A model generated the notes under the pieces. It was not told where the DNA came from and made no database searches. It saw nothing but the letters and a program-made list of their open reading frames with translations. Source: an uncultured Oxalobacteraceae bacterium (GTDB taxonomy: Bacteria; Pseudomonadota; Gammaproteobacteria; Burkholderiales; Burkholderiaceae). Taken from it: a stretch of 6,750 nt of DNA. Position 1 is the first letter of the stretch, and every line of letters begins with the position of its first letter. The stretch is from contig CAMLFK010000263.1 in assembly GCA_946479255.1 (NCBI GenBank), positions 1-6,750 on the forward strand. Direction: 5' to 3'. Both the position numbers and the translations under genes were made by a program. This document shows, one piece after another, positions 1 through 5,880 of this stretch.

Positions 1-1332
1 GTGATCCGATCGGAAGTTGCTGCCGGCCGGGTGGGCAACGGGGGGCGCCTGGCGCAGTCCCTTGCGCCGGGCGACCGTGTCCGCGGTGGTGCGCAGGCTG
101 CTGCGTTCGACCGAGGGCACCGCCATGTCGCGCGTCTTGCCGACGAAGTTCATGCTGTCCAGGTTCAGGTTCACGACCGTTCTGGCCAGCGGCCAGGCAG
201 GCGCACGCACGTAGGCCATGCTGCCCAGCAGGCCTTTTTCCTCGGCGCAGACCCACAGGAAGATCTGGGTGCGTTTAGCCGGCTTGGCGACGGCTGCCTG
301 CGCCATGGCCACCAGCGCCGCGGTGCCTGAGGCATTGTCCACCGCGCCGTTCCAGATATGGTCAGGTTTGCCGTCTTCGGCACCGATGCCCAGGTGGTCC
401 CAATGCGCCGTATAGATCACGGCTTCGTCCTTGAGGCGCGGATCGCTGCCCGGCACCATGCCGGCCACGTTGAAATCCTGGATTTCCCTCACCTTGCTGT
501 CGAGCGCCGCTTGCACCGTCACGCCCAGGTCCACCGGTCTGAAGCCACGTACTTCGGCTTGCGCGCGCAGCGCATCGAGGTCCTTCCCTGCGGCCTTGAA
601 GAGCGAGCGTGCCATGTCTTCGTGCAGCCAGCCCTGGAAGGCGTTGCCCGGCCCTGCGAGGTGGAACTGCTCGATGGTCATGCCCGCCGCCGGCACGCTC
701 CATGGGTACGAAGCCGACTCGGTGGTGTGGATCAGCAGGACCCCGGCGGCGCCGCGCCGCAAGGCTTCCTCGAACTTGTAGGTCCAGCGGCCGCTGAAGG
801 TCAGCGATTTGCCGCCGAAACGATTCGGTTCTTCAGCGGTGGGCTTGGGATCGTTGACCATCATGATCAGGAGCTTGCCTTTGACATCCACGCCCTGATA
901 GTCGTCCCAGCGTTCTTCCGGCGCGCTGATGCCATAGCCGACGAACACCACCGGCGCATCGAAGCGCACCTTGGCTTCGCTGCCGCCGGTGCCGAGCACG
1001 ATGTCCTTGCCCAGTACCGGCGTTAAGGTGCCGCCGTTCGCGGTAAAGCGCACGCTGGTGGTCGGCAGGGTCTGGGTGCCGATCAGGGCGACCGGGAGCC
1101 GGAAACTTTTGCTGGCGATGGGTTTGAGGCCGATCGCCTGGGCTTGCGCTTCGAGGTAGCGCACCGTCAGCGCGCCGCCGCGCTGTCCGGTGCCACGGCC
1201 TTCGAGCAGGTCATCGGCGAGGTAGGCGAGGTGGGCGCGCAGCGGTGCTTCGGTGACCGCCGGCGCGGACTGCGCGAACGCCGGGGCACTGGCGCAGAGG
1301 AGGCTGAGGGCAAGTACGGACAAGTGGCGCAT
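1..1332 (-). CDS. Exported M28-family zinc metallopeptidase (aminopeptidase-like), 3' end cut by window edge
   Basis: Read on the minus strand, 444 codons stay open from ATG at 1332 to the window edge with no stop. Residues 1-20 form a signal peptide (basic start, Leu/Ala-rich core, AFA before Q21), so the enzyme should act in the periplasm or outside. A PA-like insert lies at about residues 118-245, followed by the peptidase domain. The M28 metal-site residues are all visible: H310 and D312 in HWDHLG, D332 in GAVDNASG, catalytic E364 and ligand E365 in CAEEKGLLG, D392 in LNLDSM, and H444 in SDH, the very last codon present. By family knowledge it binds two zinc ions and removes N-terminal residues from peptides; the substrate is unknown. 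An SD-like GGAG lies 5 nt before the start. Full-length relatives are about 550 residues, so roughly 100 C-terminal residues are outside. It is 120 bp downstream of the SDR gene on the same strand and could have its own promoter, but none is clear. Confidence 0.93.
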   Translation of the reverse strand, partial: MRHLSVLALSLLCASAPAFAQSAPAVTEAPLRAHLAYLADDLLEGRGTGQRGGALTVRYLEAQAQAIGLKPIASKSFRLPVALIGTQTLPTTSVRFTANGGTLTPVLGKDIVLGTGGSEAKVRFDAPVVFVGYGISAPEERWDDYQGVDVKGKLLIMMVNDPKPTAEEPNRFGGKSLTFSGRWTYKFEEALRRGAAGVLLIHTTESASYPWSVPAAGMTIEQFHLAGPGNAFQGWLHEDMARSLFKAAGKDLDALRAQAEVRGFRPVDLGVTVQAALDSKVREIQDFNVAGMVPGSDPRLKDEAVIYTAHWDHLGIGAEDGKPDHIWNGAVDNASGTAALVAMAQAAVAKPAKRTQIFLWVCAEEKGLLGSMAYVRAPAWPLARTVVNLNLDSMNFVGKTRDMAVPSVERSSLRTTADTVARRKGLRQAPPVAHPAGSNFRSDH

Positions 1333-1426
1333 GGAGGCTCCGGTTCGAGGACGATCGCTTATCGTGCCATGGAATTGCCAGCGATGTCACTTGCGTCGAC
1401 GGAACCGACCTTTTTTATCCGGCCCG

Positions 1427-1441
1427 CGAGCTTAAGGCTCG
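1427..1441. repeat. Small inverted repeat after the SDR gene
   Basis: CGAGC and GCTCG are separated by a 5-nt loop, giving a 5-bp perfect stem that begins 12 nt past the SDR stop codon. On the minus strand it is followed by a GC-rich stretch and then an A-run, not a T-run, so it is not a classical intrinsic terminator for the SDR transcript. It could be a weak 3'-end structure, or chance. Confidence 0.25.
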
Positions 1442-1452
1442 AGCATTTAGCT

Positions 1453-2322
1453 TCAGGCCGAGTTCGCGACTTCTGAAGCGAAGTCGCGATAGGAGCGCAG
1501 AGAGCGGCCCAGCATCGTGGTGAGCCGTTCGACATCGCCGGTTTCCGGGATCATTCCCTCGGTGAGAAAGCGCTCGCTCATCAGGCGCATGTCGTACGCC
1601 ATCCAGCCTGGCATGAACTGGCGCAGGGTTTTTTCGAACCCGGCGGTGTCATCACCAGGGTATGCGATTGGACGGCCCAGTACTTCCGTCCAGATCGCGG
1701 CGACATCGGCGCCAGTGAGCGTGTCGGGACCGACGAGGTTGATGCGCTCGATGGGCAAGGGAGTTGCCGCCTGCTCGCGACGAACGAGCTCGATTGCCGC
1801 CACTTCGGCAATGTCGCGTGTATCGACCATTGCCAAACCTTTGCTGCCGATAGGCATTGGATAAATTCCGTATCCAGTCACCACGTCCTTGACCGTGAGA
1901 TCGTTGTTGATGAAGTAGGCGGGACGCAGGATGGTCGCATTTAGCCCCATCTGCTCGATCATCCGCTCGACGCCGAACTTGCCGGAAAAGTGAGGGACGT
2001 TCAGATAGCGGTCGCTGTGAATGACCGACAGGTAGACGATACGCTCGATGCCGGCCTCGCGGGCGACATTGAGGGCAATGAGCGCCTGGGTGTATTCGTC
2101 GGGGGTGACAGCGTTGAGCAAAAACAGCGTCGAGACGCCCGAAAAGGCGCTGCGCAACGAGTCGACGTCAAGCATGTCGCCTTGGACAAGGTCAACGCCT
2201 GCGGGGAAATTGGCCTTCGAGGGATCACGCACGAGCGCGCGTACATTCGCGCTGCGCTTGACGAGTTGTTCCACCACTTGGCGGCCGACATTGCCGGTAG
2301 ATCCGGTAACGAGAATGGTCAT
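1453..2322 (-). CDS. NmrA-like atypical SDR, NAD(P)H-binding oxidoreductase
   Basis: This 289-residue protein has the length expected for NmrA/QOR2-like atypical short-chain dehydrogenases. The Rossmann fold starts at residue 2 with TGSTGNVG (G7, G10, G13), the dinucleotide-binding glycine motif. R29 and R32 in RALVRDP are placed to contact the NADP 2'-phosphate (inference). Other family signatures are VQGDMLD at about 46-52, IVYLSV at 95-100, K115 in HFSGKFGVE, LRPAYFINN at 132-140 and VDTRDIAEVAA at 166-176. The classical YxxxK catalytic pair is not evident, as is usual in this group. Known relatives reduce quinones or act as redox sensors; the substrate here cannot be read from sequence. 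An SD-like AAGGA lies about 9 nt before the start. It lies 57 bp downstream of the quinone-oxidoreductase-like gene on the same strand, so the two are probably co-transcribed. Confidence 0.9.
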   Translation of the reverse strand: MTILVTGSTGNVGRQVVEQLVKRSANVRALVRDPSKANFPAGVDLVQGDMLDVDSLRSAFSGVSTLFLLNAVTPDEYTQALIALNVAREAGIERIVYLSVIHSDRYLNVPHFSGKFGVERMIEQMGLNATILRPAYFINNDLTVKDVVTGYGIYPMPIGSKGLAMVDTRDIAEVAAIELVRREQAATPLPIERINLVGPDTLTGADVAAIWTEVLGRPIAYPGDDTAGFEKTLRQFMPGWMAYDMRLMSERFLTEGMIPETGDVERLTTMLGRSLRSYRDFASEVANSA

Positions 2323-2346
2323 GATAATTATCCTTAGTCTAGGTTC

Positions 2347-2361
2347 GAGGGAGTGTCCCCC
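2347..2361. repeat. Intercistronic hairpin between the MDR and SDR genes
   Basis: On the minus strand GGGGGA and TCCCTC flank a 3-nt CAC loop, giving a 6-bp stem with one G-U pair. It sits in the 57-nt gap, about 25 nt upstream of the SDR start and outside its SD sequence. No T-run follows, so it is not a standard terminator. It might stabilise or process the dicistronic mRNA (inference). Confidence 0.3.
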
Positions 2362-2379
2362 AGGGTTGGCATAGCTGAT

Positions 2380-3312
2380 TTAGTCGGAAAACGTCACCAC
2401 GGTCTTGCCCAATTGCGGATGGGTTCGATTGTGTTCGATGGCCGCTGGCAGCTCGTCCAGGGGCACGACGGCGCTGACTTTGGACCGCAAGCGCGCATTT
2501 GCCACGTCCTCGCCGATTGCCTGCAAGCGCACGGCATCGGGCGTGTTCTGGAACCAGAGGCCGCGACGCCCCGCCGGCGTGCGCGCCACAATGTCGGGTG
2601 ACGCGGTGCTGACGATGGCGCCATCTTTGGCCAGTACGGCCCACGAGCGGTCCAGTACGTCGCCCCCGGCGTAGTCGAGCACGAGATCGATATTGCCGAC
2701 CACGCTGTCGAACTGTTCCTTGTCGTAGGCGATGACGTGGTCGGCACCAAGGCTGCGGACGTAACCGGCGTGACTGTCCAGCGCGGTGGCATACACCATG
2801 GCGCCAGCCTGATGCGCATACTGCACCGCGAATCCGCCCAGACCGCCGGCCGCGCCCTGGATCAGAACGCGTTGCCCGGGTTGAACGGGGCTCGCAAAGT
2901 AAAGGCTGTTCCAGGCCGCCACCGAAGCCAGGGGCAAGGCGGCAGCGGCAACGAAATCGAGCGCGTCCGGCACTGGGCTGAGATTGGCCTCGTTCACCGC
3001 AACCAGGTCGGCATAAGCGCCAAGGCCACCGATTGCCCCCATGACGCGGTCGCCTATGCGCAGCCGGGTAACGCCCGCGCCCACCGCGTCGATGACGCCG
3101 GCAAGTTCGATACCCAGGACGGTCGGCAATTGCAGCGGAAAAGCTTTCTGCAGATGGCCCTCGCGCAGCTTCCAGTCCAGTCCATTGACGCCGGCAGCGT
3201 GGACGCGGACCAGCACTTGGCCCGGTCCTGCCACCGGTGGCTCGACAAAGGAAATCTTGAGGGCTTCGGGGCCGCCGTAATCGTTTAATACCAGTGCACG
3301 AACTTTATTCAT
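2380..3312 (-). CDS. Zinc-less MDR-family NADPH:quinone oxidoreductase-like protein
   Basis: This 310-residue medium-chain dehydrogenase/reductase has two parts. An N-terminal GroES-like domain covers about residues 1-120, with NGLDWKLREG near 44-53, a pattern typical of quinone oxidoreductases and enoyl reductases. A Rossmann domain covers about 120-255, with LIQGAAGGLGGFAVQ as the nucleotide-binding loop and SLGADHVIAY following. The catalytic-zinc ligands and structural-zinc cysteines of alcohol dehydrogenases are missing, so it should be a zinc-independent NADPH-dependent reductase of quinones or activated double bonds (family inference); the true substrate is unknown. An ATG five codons upstream (3327) is open, but the start at 3312 is chosen because AAAGGTG sits 7-8 nt before it, whereas 3327 has no SD. 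The gene is divergent from the LysR gene and leads a probable operon with the SDR gene. Confidence 0.92.
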   Translation of the reverse strand: MNKVRALVLNDYGGPEALKISFVEPPVAGPGQVLVRVHAAGVNGLDWKLREGHLQKAFPLQLPTVLGIELAGVIDAVGAGVTRLRIGDRVMGAIGGLGAYADLVAVNEANLSPVPDALDFVAAAALPLASVAAWNSLYFASPVQPGQRVLIQGAAGGLGGFAVQYAHQAGAMVYATALDSHAGYVRSLGADHVIAYDKEQFDSVVGNIDLVLDYAGGDVLDRSWAVLAKDGAIVSTASPDIVARTPAGRRGLWFQNTPDAVRLQAIGEDVANARLRSKVSAVVPLDELPAAIEHNRTHPQLGKTVVTFSD

Positions 3313-3317
3313 ATAAA

Positions 3318-3324
3318 CACCTTT
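3318..3324 (-). promoter_or_regulatory. Ribosome binding site that sets the MDR gene start
   Basis: On the minus strand AAAGGTG is followed by a short AT-rich spacer and ATG at 3312. The alternative ATG at 3327 overlaps this SD sequence itself and has only ACACAAGCCAACT upstream, which contains no purine-rich SD core. This argues for the shorter, 310-residue protein. Confidence 0.7.
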
Positions 3325-3346
3325 CATAGTTGGCTTGTGTAGGACG

Positions 3347-3373
3347 CAACAATAGGGTGTTTCAAAATTGCTG
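3347..3373. promoter_or_regulatory. Candidate LysR operator dyad in the divergent spacer
   Basis: CAACAAT (3347-3353) and ATTGCTG (3367-3373) form an interrupted inverted repeat matching at 6 of 7 positions around a 13-nt AT-rich centre. LysR-type regulators bind interrupted dyads of this general size, classically T-N11-A; here the inner spacing is 13. It overlaps the expected -35 region of the LysR gene and the start of the MDR leader, a fitting place for shared control. Assignment rests on symmetry and location only. Confidence 0.35.
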
Positions 3374-3378
3374 AGAAG

Positions 3379-3406
3379 ACTATAATATCGGGATCGACGG
3401 TATCAA
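3379..3406 (-). promoter_or_regulatory. Predicted sigma-70 promoter for the MDR-SDR operon
   Basis: On the minus strand TTGATA (3401-3406, 5 of 6 to consensus) and TATAGT (3379-3384, 5 of 6) are separated by 16 nt. Transcription would start near 3372, giving a leader of about 60 nt before the ATG at 3312. An alternative is TTGAAA (3360-3365) with an 18-nt spacer to TACACA, but that -10 is poor and the leader would be very short. Confidence 0.5.
3381..3386 (+). promoter_or_regulatory. Predicted -10 element of the LysR-type regulator gene
   Basis: A perfect TATAAT lies 32 nt before the ATG at 3419. No good -35 is present at 16-18 nt; the nearest, TTCAAA at 3361-3366, leaves only 14 nt. The promoter may therefore be weak or activator-dependent. 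It overlaps the minus-strand TATAGT, so the two divergent promoters would compete for polymerase. Confidence 0.5.
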
Positions 3407-3418
3407 TATTGAGACAGC

Positions 3419-4303
3419 ATGGATTTGAATGCACTTGGGGATTTTCAGCTGGTGGCCGCGCACGGCGGTTTTGGCAAGGCCAGCCGCGCCAGTGGCAGGT
3501 CCAAGGCCACGCTGTCGCGGCGAGTGGCCGAGCTTGAACAGGCGCTGGGGATTCGGCTCATCGAGCGAGGTGCGCAGCGCCTGGAGCTGACCGAGGCGGG
3601 TCACATGTTGCTGCGCCGAACGGAAGGGCCGATGCATGAAGTGGCCGAAGCGGTGGCGGCGGCGCGCGACAGCCCTGCCACGCCGCGCGGCAGGCTACGG
3701 ATTGCGGCGCCGCAGCTGTTTTCGCAGCTGGCTCTGGGGCGGATCGCCGCGCGATTTTTGGCGAGCTATCCCGAAGTGCAGATCGAAGCCGTGGCGGAGG
3801 ACCGTGTCGTCGATCTCGTCGACGAACATTTCGATGTCTCGATCCGGATTAATCCGCCCAGGGACAGCAGTCTGGTCGGCAGGTGTTTTGCCAGAGACAG
3901 GCTGGTATTAGCCGCAGCGCCATCGATCAGCAGGCCGGCGGCGGGCGGCGGCAACCCCGCGCATGTTCCGGCCGTGGTCACGCCAAGCTATCGCGACGGC
4001 GATGTCTGGTCCGTCAGCGGCGGGCAATTCACCATCTCCCCACAGGCCGTCCTGCGAGTGTCTTCGCTGTTGATGGTGCGCGACGCCGTCGCCGCCGGCG
4101 CCGGAGCAGCAATGCTGCCGCGATCGATCATCGGAGACCTGCTGGAACAGGGGGTGTTGCTGTCCTGGGGCAGCGCCGACGAAGAAGTCGAACTGTGGGT
4201 GCTGCATACCTCCCGGCGTCTGCAAAGCCCGAAGGTGCGGGCGTTTGTGGAATTCATGTGCCAGCAGTACCCCGATGGATCATTTAAGGTACCGATCCGA
4301 TAG
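3419..4303 (+). CDS. LysR-type transcriptional regulator (CrgA-like subgroup)
   Basis: This 294-residue protein has standard LysR-family length. The N-terminal winged helix-turn-helix covers about residues 1-60: LGDFQLVAAHGGFGKASRAS, then SKATLSRRVAELEQALGIRL as recognition helix region, then the wing and LTEAGH at 58-62. A linker helix follows to about 90. The effector-binding domain begins at RGRLRIAAP and includes FDVSIRI, a pattern of the CrgA-like periplasmic-binding fold, plus DAVAAGAGAAMLPRSI in its second half. The segment between the two effector subdomains, around SRPAAGGG, is compressed relative to many CrgA-like proteins. The gene is divergent from the MDR-SDR pair, the classic arrangement for a LysR protein that controls its neighbour and itself. 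CrgA of Neisseria is known to act on a quinone reductase gene, which fits this context, but the ligand is unknown. The SD is weak (GAGA about 5 nt before ATG). Confidence 0.93.
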   Translation: MDLNALGDFQLVAAHGGFGKASRASGRSKATLSRRVAELEQALGIRLIERGAQRLELTEAGHMLLRRTEGPMHEVAEAVAAARDSPATPRGRLRIAAPQLFSQLALGRIAARFLASYPEVQIEAVAEDRVVDLVDEHFDVSIRINPPRDSSLVGRCFARDRLVLAAAPSISRPAAGGGNPAHVPAVVTPSYRDGDVWSVSGGQFTISPQAVLRVSSLLMVRDAVAAGAGAAMLPRSIIGDLLEQGVLLSWGSADEEVELWVLHTSRRLQSPKVRAFVEFMCQQYPDGSFKVPIR

Positions 4304-4327
4304 ATCGCAGCGGGCCGGCGGCGTTCC

Positions 4328-4342
4328 AGCGCTGAAAGCGCT
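4328..4342 (+). repeat. Hairpin downstream of the LysR gene
   Basis: Two copies of the palindrome AGCGCT flank GAA, giving a 6-bp perfect stem with a 3-nt loop, 24 nt after the LysR stop. Only a short ATTT follows 5-8 nt later, so an intrinsic terminator is doubtful. It could partly separate the LysR and TfoX-like transcripts. Confidence 0.3.
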
Positions 4343-4374
4343 CGCGATTTGCACAACTTGTTAAGGACCAGGAA

Positions 4375-4578
4375 ATGGCCAAATCAAAACGGATGGATGC
4401 GCTTGCCGGGCACTATGTTGATCAACTTGCTAACTGGACCCGCATTTCAACGCGCCCCCTGTTTGGTGCCTGCGGGCTCTATCGTCAAGGCCAAGTCTTC
4501 GGCCTGGTTTGGCAAGGCGCTCCTTACTTGAAGGCCGATCGCGCTTATCACATTGCACTCAAGAGTGGGAAACAATGA
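4375..4578 (+). CDS. Short TfoX N-terminal-domain-like protein, probably C-terminally truncated
   Basis: This 67-residue protein has a good SD (TAAGGA, 7 nt before ATG). Residues 28-53 match the core of the TfoX/Sxy N-terminal domain: RPLFGACGLYRQGQVFGLV, then WQGAPYLKAD, comparable to the LFGSYSL...VFAMV...ELYLRA stretch of E. coli Sxy. TfoX_N proteins normally continue for about 30-40 residues with strands containing a K-G/R-x-V/M-x-M/L-x-YY pattern. Here the protein ends only 14 residues after YLKAD, and no continuation is visible in other frames, which enter the opposite-strand FKBP gene. It may be a degraded remnant or a naturally minimal form. Full TfoX proteins relate to competence regulation, but many short homologues have no known role, so no function is assigned. 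It follows the LysR gene by 71 bp on the same strand and ends 6 bp from the convergent FKBP stop. Confidence 0.7.
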   Translation: MAKSKRMDALAGHYVDQLANWTRISTRPLFGACGLYRQGQVFGLVWQGAPYLKADRAYHIALKSGKQ

Positions 4579-4584
4579 GCCCGT

Positions 4585-5025
4585 TCAACGTACATCCAGC
4601 AGCTCGACCTCGAAAATCAAAGTGGCATTGGGCGGGATCGGACCGGCGCCGCTGTCGCCGTAACCCATGCTGGCCGGGACGATCAAGGTACGCTTGCCGC
4701 CCACCTTCATGCCCTGCACACCTTCGTCCCAGCCCTTGATGACCTGGCCGGCGCCAAGCTGAAAGTTGAACGGCGAACGTCCGACCGAGGAATCGAACTG
4801 CTCGCCGTGCTGGTGCTTGGCAGCCGGCGCATACAGCCAGCCCGTGTAATTGACGACCGCGGTCGATCCCGCCACCGCTTCCTTGCCGCTACCGGCCACG
4901 GTATCGATCTTCTGGAATGGCACGGCTGCCGCCGTGGAGGCTTGCGGCGCCTCGGCGCGTTTGCAAGCGGACATGGCCAGCGTGAGGGTCACGCCGAGGA
5001 GGCAGGAGGAAAGCAGCTGTTTCAT
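4585..5025 (-). CDS. Exported FKBP-type peptidyl-prolyl cis-trans isomerase, probable lipoprotein
   Basis: This 146-residue protein has an N-terminal export signal ending in MSAC, with C21 as a lipobox-like cysteine. M at -3 is unusual, so lipid attachment is likely rather than certain; the next residue is K, not an inner-membrane-retention Asp. A short Ala-rich linker leads to one FKBP domain (about 38-146). By comparison with human FKBP12 the active-site residues are present: Y60, F77 and D78 in QFDSS, F86, V95 and I96, W99 in VIKGWDEG, Y122 and F138. It should catalyse prolyl isomerisation during folding of envelope proteins. It lies 39 bp downstream of the pseudouridine synthase gene on the same strand, so co-transcription is likely. 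The leader has only a weak SD (GAAAG) and an ACAACAACAACG stretch just before it. Its 3' end faces the TfoX-like gene. Confidence 0.94.
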   Translation of the reverse strand: MKQLLSSCLLGVTLTLAMSACKRAEAPQASTAAAVPFQKIDTVAGSGKEAVAGSTAVVNYTGWLYAPAAKHQHGEQFDSSVGRSPFNFQLGAGQVIKGWDEGVQGMKVGGKRTLIVPASMGYGDSGAGPIPPNATLIFEVELLDVR

Positions 5026-5064
5026 GTAATTCTTTCGTTGTTGTTGTGGGGTTCGATCAATCGC

Positions 5065-5811
5065 TTAAAACCGCTCATCCGGCCGCAAATAACGCCACTG
5101 CCCAACCGGCAGGTCGCCCAGCTTGACCTTGCCGATCCGCACGCGCTTCAAGCCGATCACCTTCAGGCCCACCATATCGCACATGCGGCGGATCTGGCGT
5201 TTCTTGCCTTCCTTGAGCGTGAAGCTCAACTGATCGTCGTTCTGCCAGCGCACCTTGGCCGGCAGCAGCGGCTTACCGTCCATCCACAGGCCAAAGCACA
5301 GCTTCTTCAGATCCGCTTCCGGCAACTTGCCTTCCTTGGTGTACTGCACCCGCACCAGGTATTCCTTTTCGATGCTGGTGTCTTCGCCGATCAGGGTCTT
5401 GGCCACGCGCCCGTCCTGGGTCAGGATCAGCAGGCCCACCGAGTCGATGTCGAGCCGGCCGGCCGGCACCAGGCTGCGCAGCTGGGTCGGGTGAAACACT
5501 TCGGGCGAGGGGTCTTCGGCCCAGCGGTTCTCCGGCTTGATCAGCGCCACCGCCGGCGTGTAGCCGTCTTCGGCCTGGCCGCTCACAAAGCCCATCGGCT
5601 TGTTGATCAGGATGGTCACGCGCTTGGATTGCTCGGCGGCGGCCTGGCGTTCGACCGTGATCTTCTGATGCGGCAGCACCTTGCTGCCCAGTTCAGACAC
5701 CACCTGGCCGTCGACTCGCACCCAGCCGCGGGCGATCCATTCGTCGGCCTCGCGGCGCGAAGAAAGCCCGAGCTCGGACATGCGTTTGGATAGGCGTACT
5801 GGTTCAGTCAT
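5065..5811 (-). CDS. rluF: RluF-like 23S rRNA pseudouridine synthase
   Basis: This 248-residue protein has the RsuA/RluF family layout. An S4 RNA-binding domain (about 5-52: [19 protein letters not shown]) is followed by the catalytic domain with [14 protein letters not shown] at 118-131, where D121 is the nucleophilic Asp. It then has KEYLVRV, and [13 protein letters not shown] near 198-210. The C-terminal [18 protein letters not shown] parallels the matching stretch of E. coli RluF, which makes pseudouridine 2604 in 23S rRNA. RluB or another RsuA-family specificity cannot be excluded by eye. It lacks the basic C-terminal tail of E. coli RluF (290 residues). A roughly 20-residue segment before the catalytic loop (about 93-113) is longer than in E. 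coli. No SD sequence is visible before ATG 5811; the leader is A/T-rich, and no alternative start nearby preserves the S4 domain. It sits 69 bp after glnD and 39 bp before the FKBP gene on the same strand. Confidence 0.9.
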   Translation of the reverse strand: MTEPVRLSKRMSELGLSSRREADEWIARGWVRVDGQVVSELGSKVLPHQKITVERQAAAEQSKRVTILINKPMGFVSGQAEDGYTPAVALIKPENRWAEDPSPEVFHPTQLRSLVPAGRLDIDSVGLLILTQDGRVAKTLIGEDTSIEKEYLVRVQYTKEGKLPEADLKKLCFGLWMDGKPLLPAKVRWQNDDQLSFTLKEGKKRQIRRMCDMVGLKVIGLKRVRIGKVKLGDLPVGQWRYLRPDERF

Positions 5812-5834
5812 GGATTGCTTTAAAAAAGGAAAAT

Positions 5835-5870
5835 AAAAAATGCCGCAGCTACGCGCCCCGGCCCGAAGGC
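5835..5870 (-). terminator. Possible intrinsic terminator after glnD
   Basis: On the minus strand, beyond the glnD stop, GC-rich sequence contains a GCC-TTCG-GGC mini-hairpin (5861-5870) and an overlapping GCCG...CGGC stem (5842-5862). One nucleotide later a six-T run starts (5835-5840), followed by more T-rich sequence. Stems are short and partly exclusive, so termination may be partial, allowing read-through into the pseudouridine synthase gene. Confidence 0.35.
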
Positions 5871-5880
5871 GCCGAAGGCC

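Noticed and set aside
358..1026. A 222-codon plus-strand open frame.
   Set aside because: It lies opposite the M28 peptidase, whose catalytic motifs occupy the same DNA. The translation shows no family signature.
1395..1416. A plus-strand GTCG...CGAC stem followed by six Ts, resembling an intrinsic terminator.
   Set aside because: The stem is only 4 bp and no plus-strand gene ends upstream of it. For the minus-strand genes the tract is a run of A.
1333..1452. A promoter for the peptidase gene (GTGACA, 18 nt, CACGAT on the minus strand).
   Set aside because: The -10 matches at only three of six positions, and similar matches are expected by chance.
2737..3288. A 183-codon plus-strand open frame.
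   Set aside because: It is antisense to the MDR gene, with no SD and no recognisable protein.
4807..5793. A 328-codon plus-strand open frame.
   Set aside because: It is antisense to the pseudouridine synthase and FKBP genes, both clearly real. Its translation is His/Leu/Ala-rich with no recognisable domain, as expected from the opposite strand of high-GC coding DNA.
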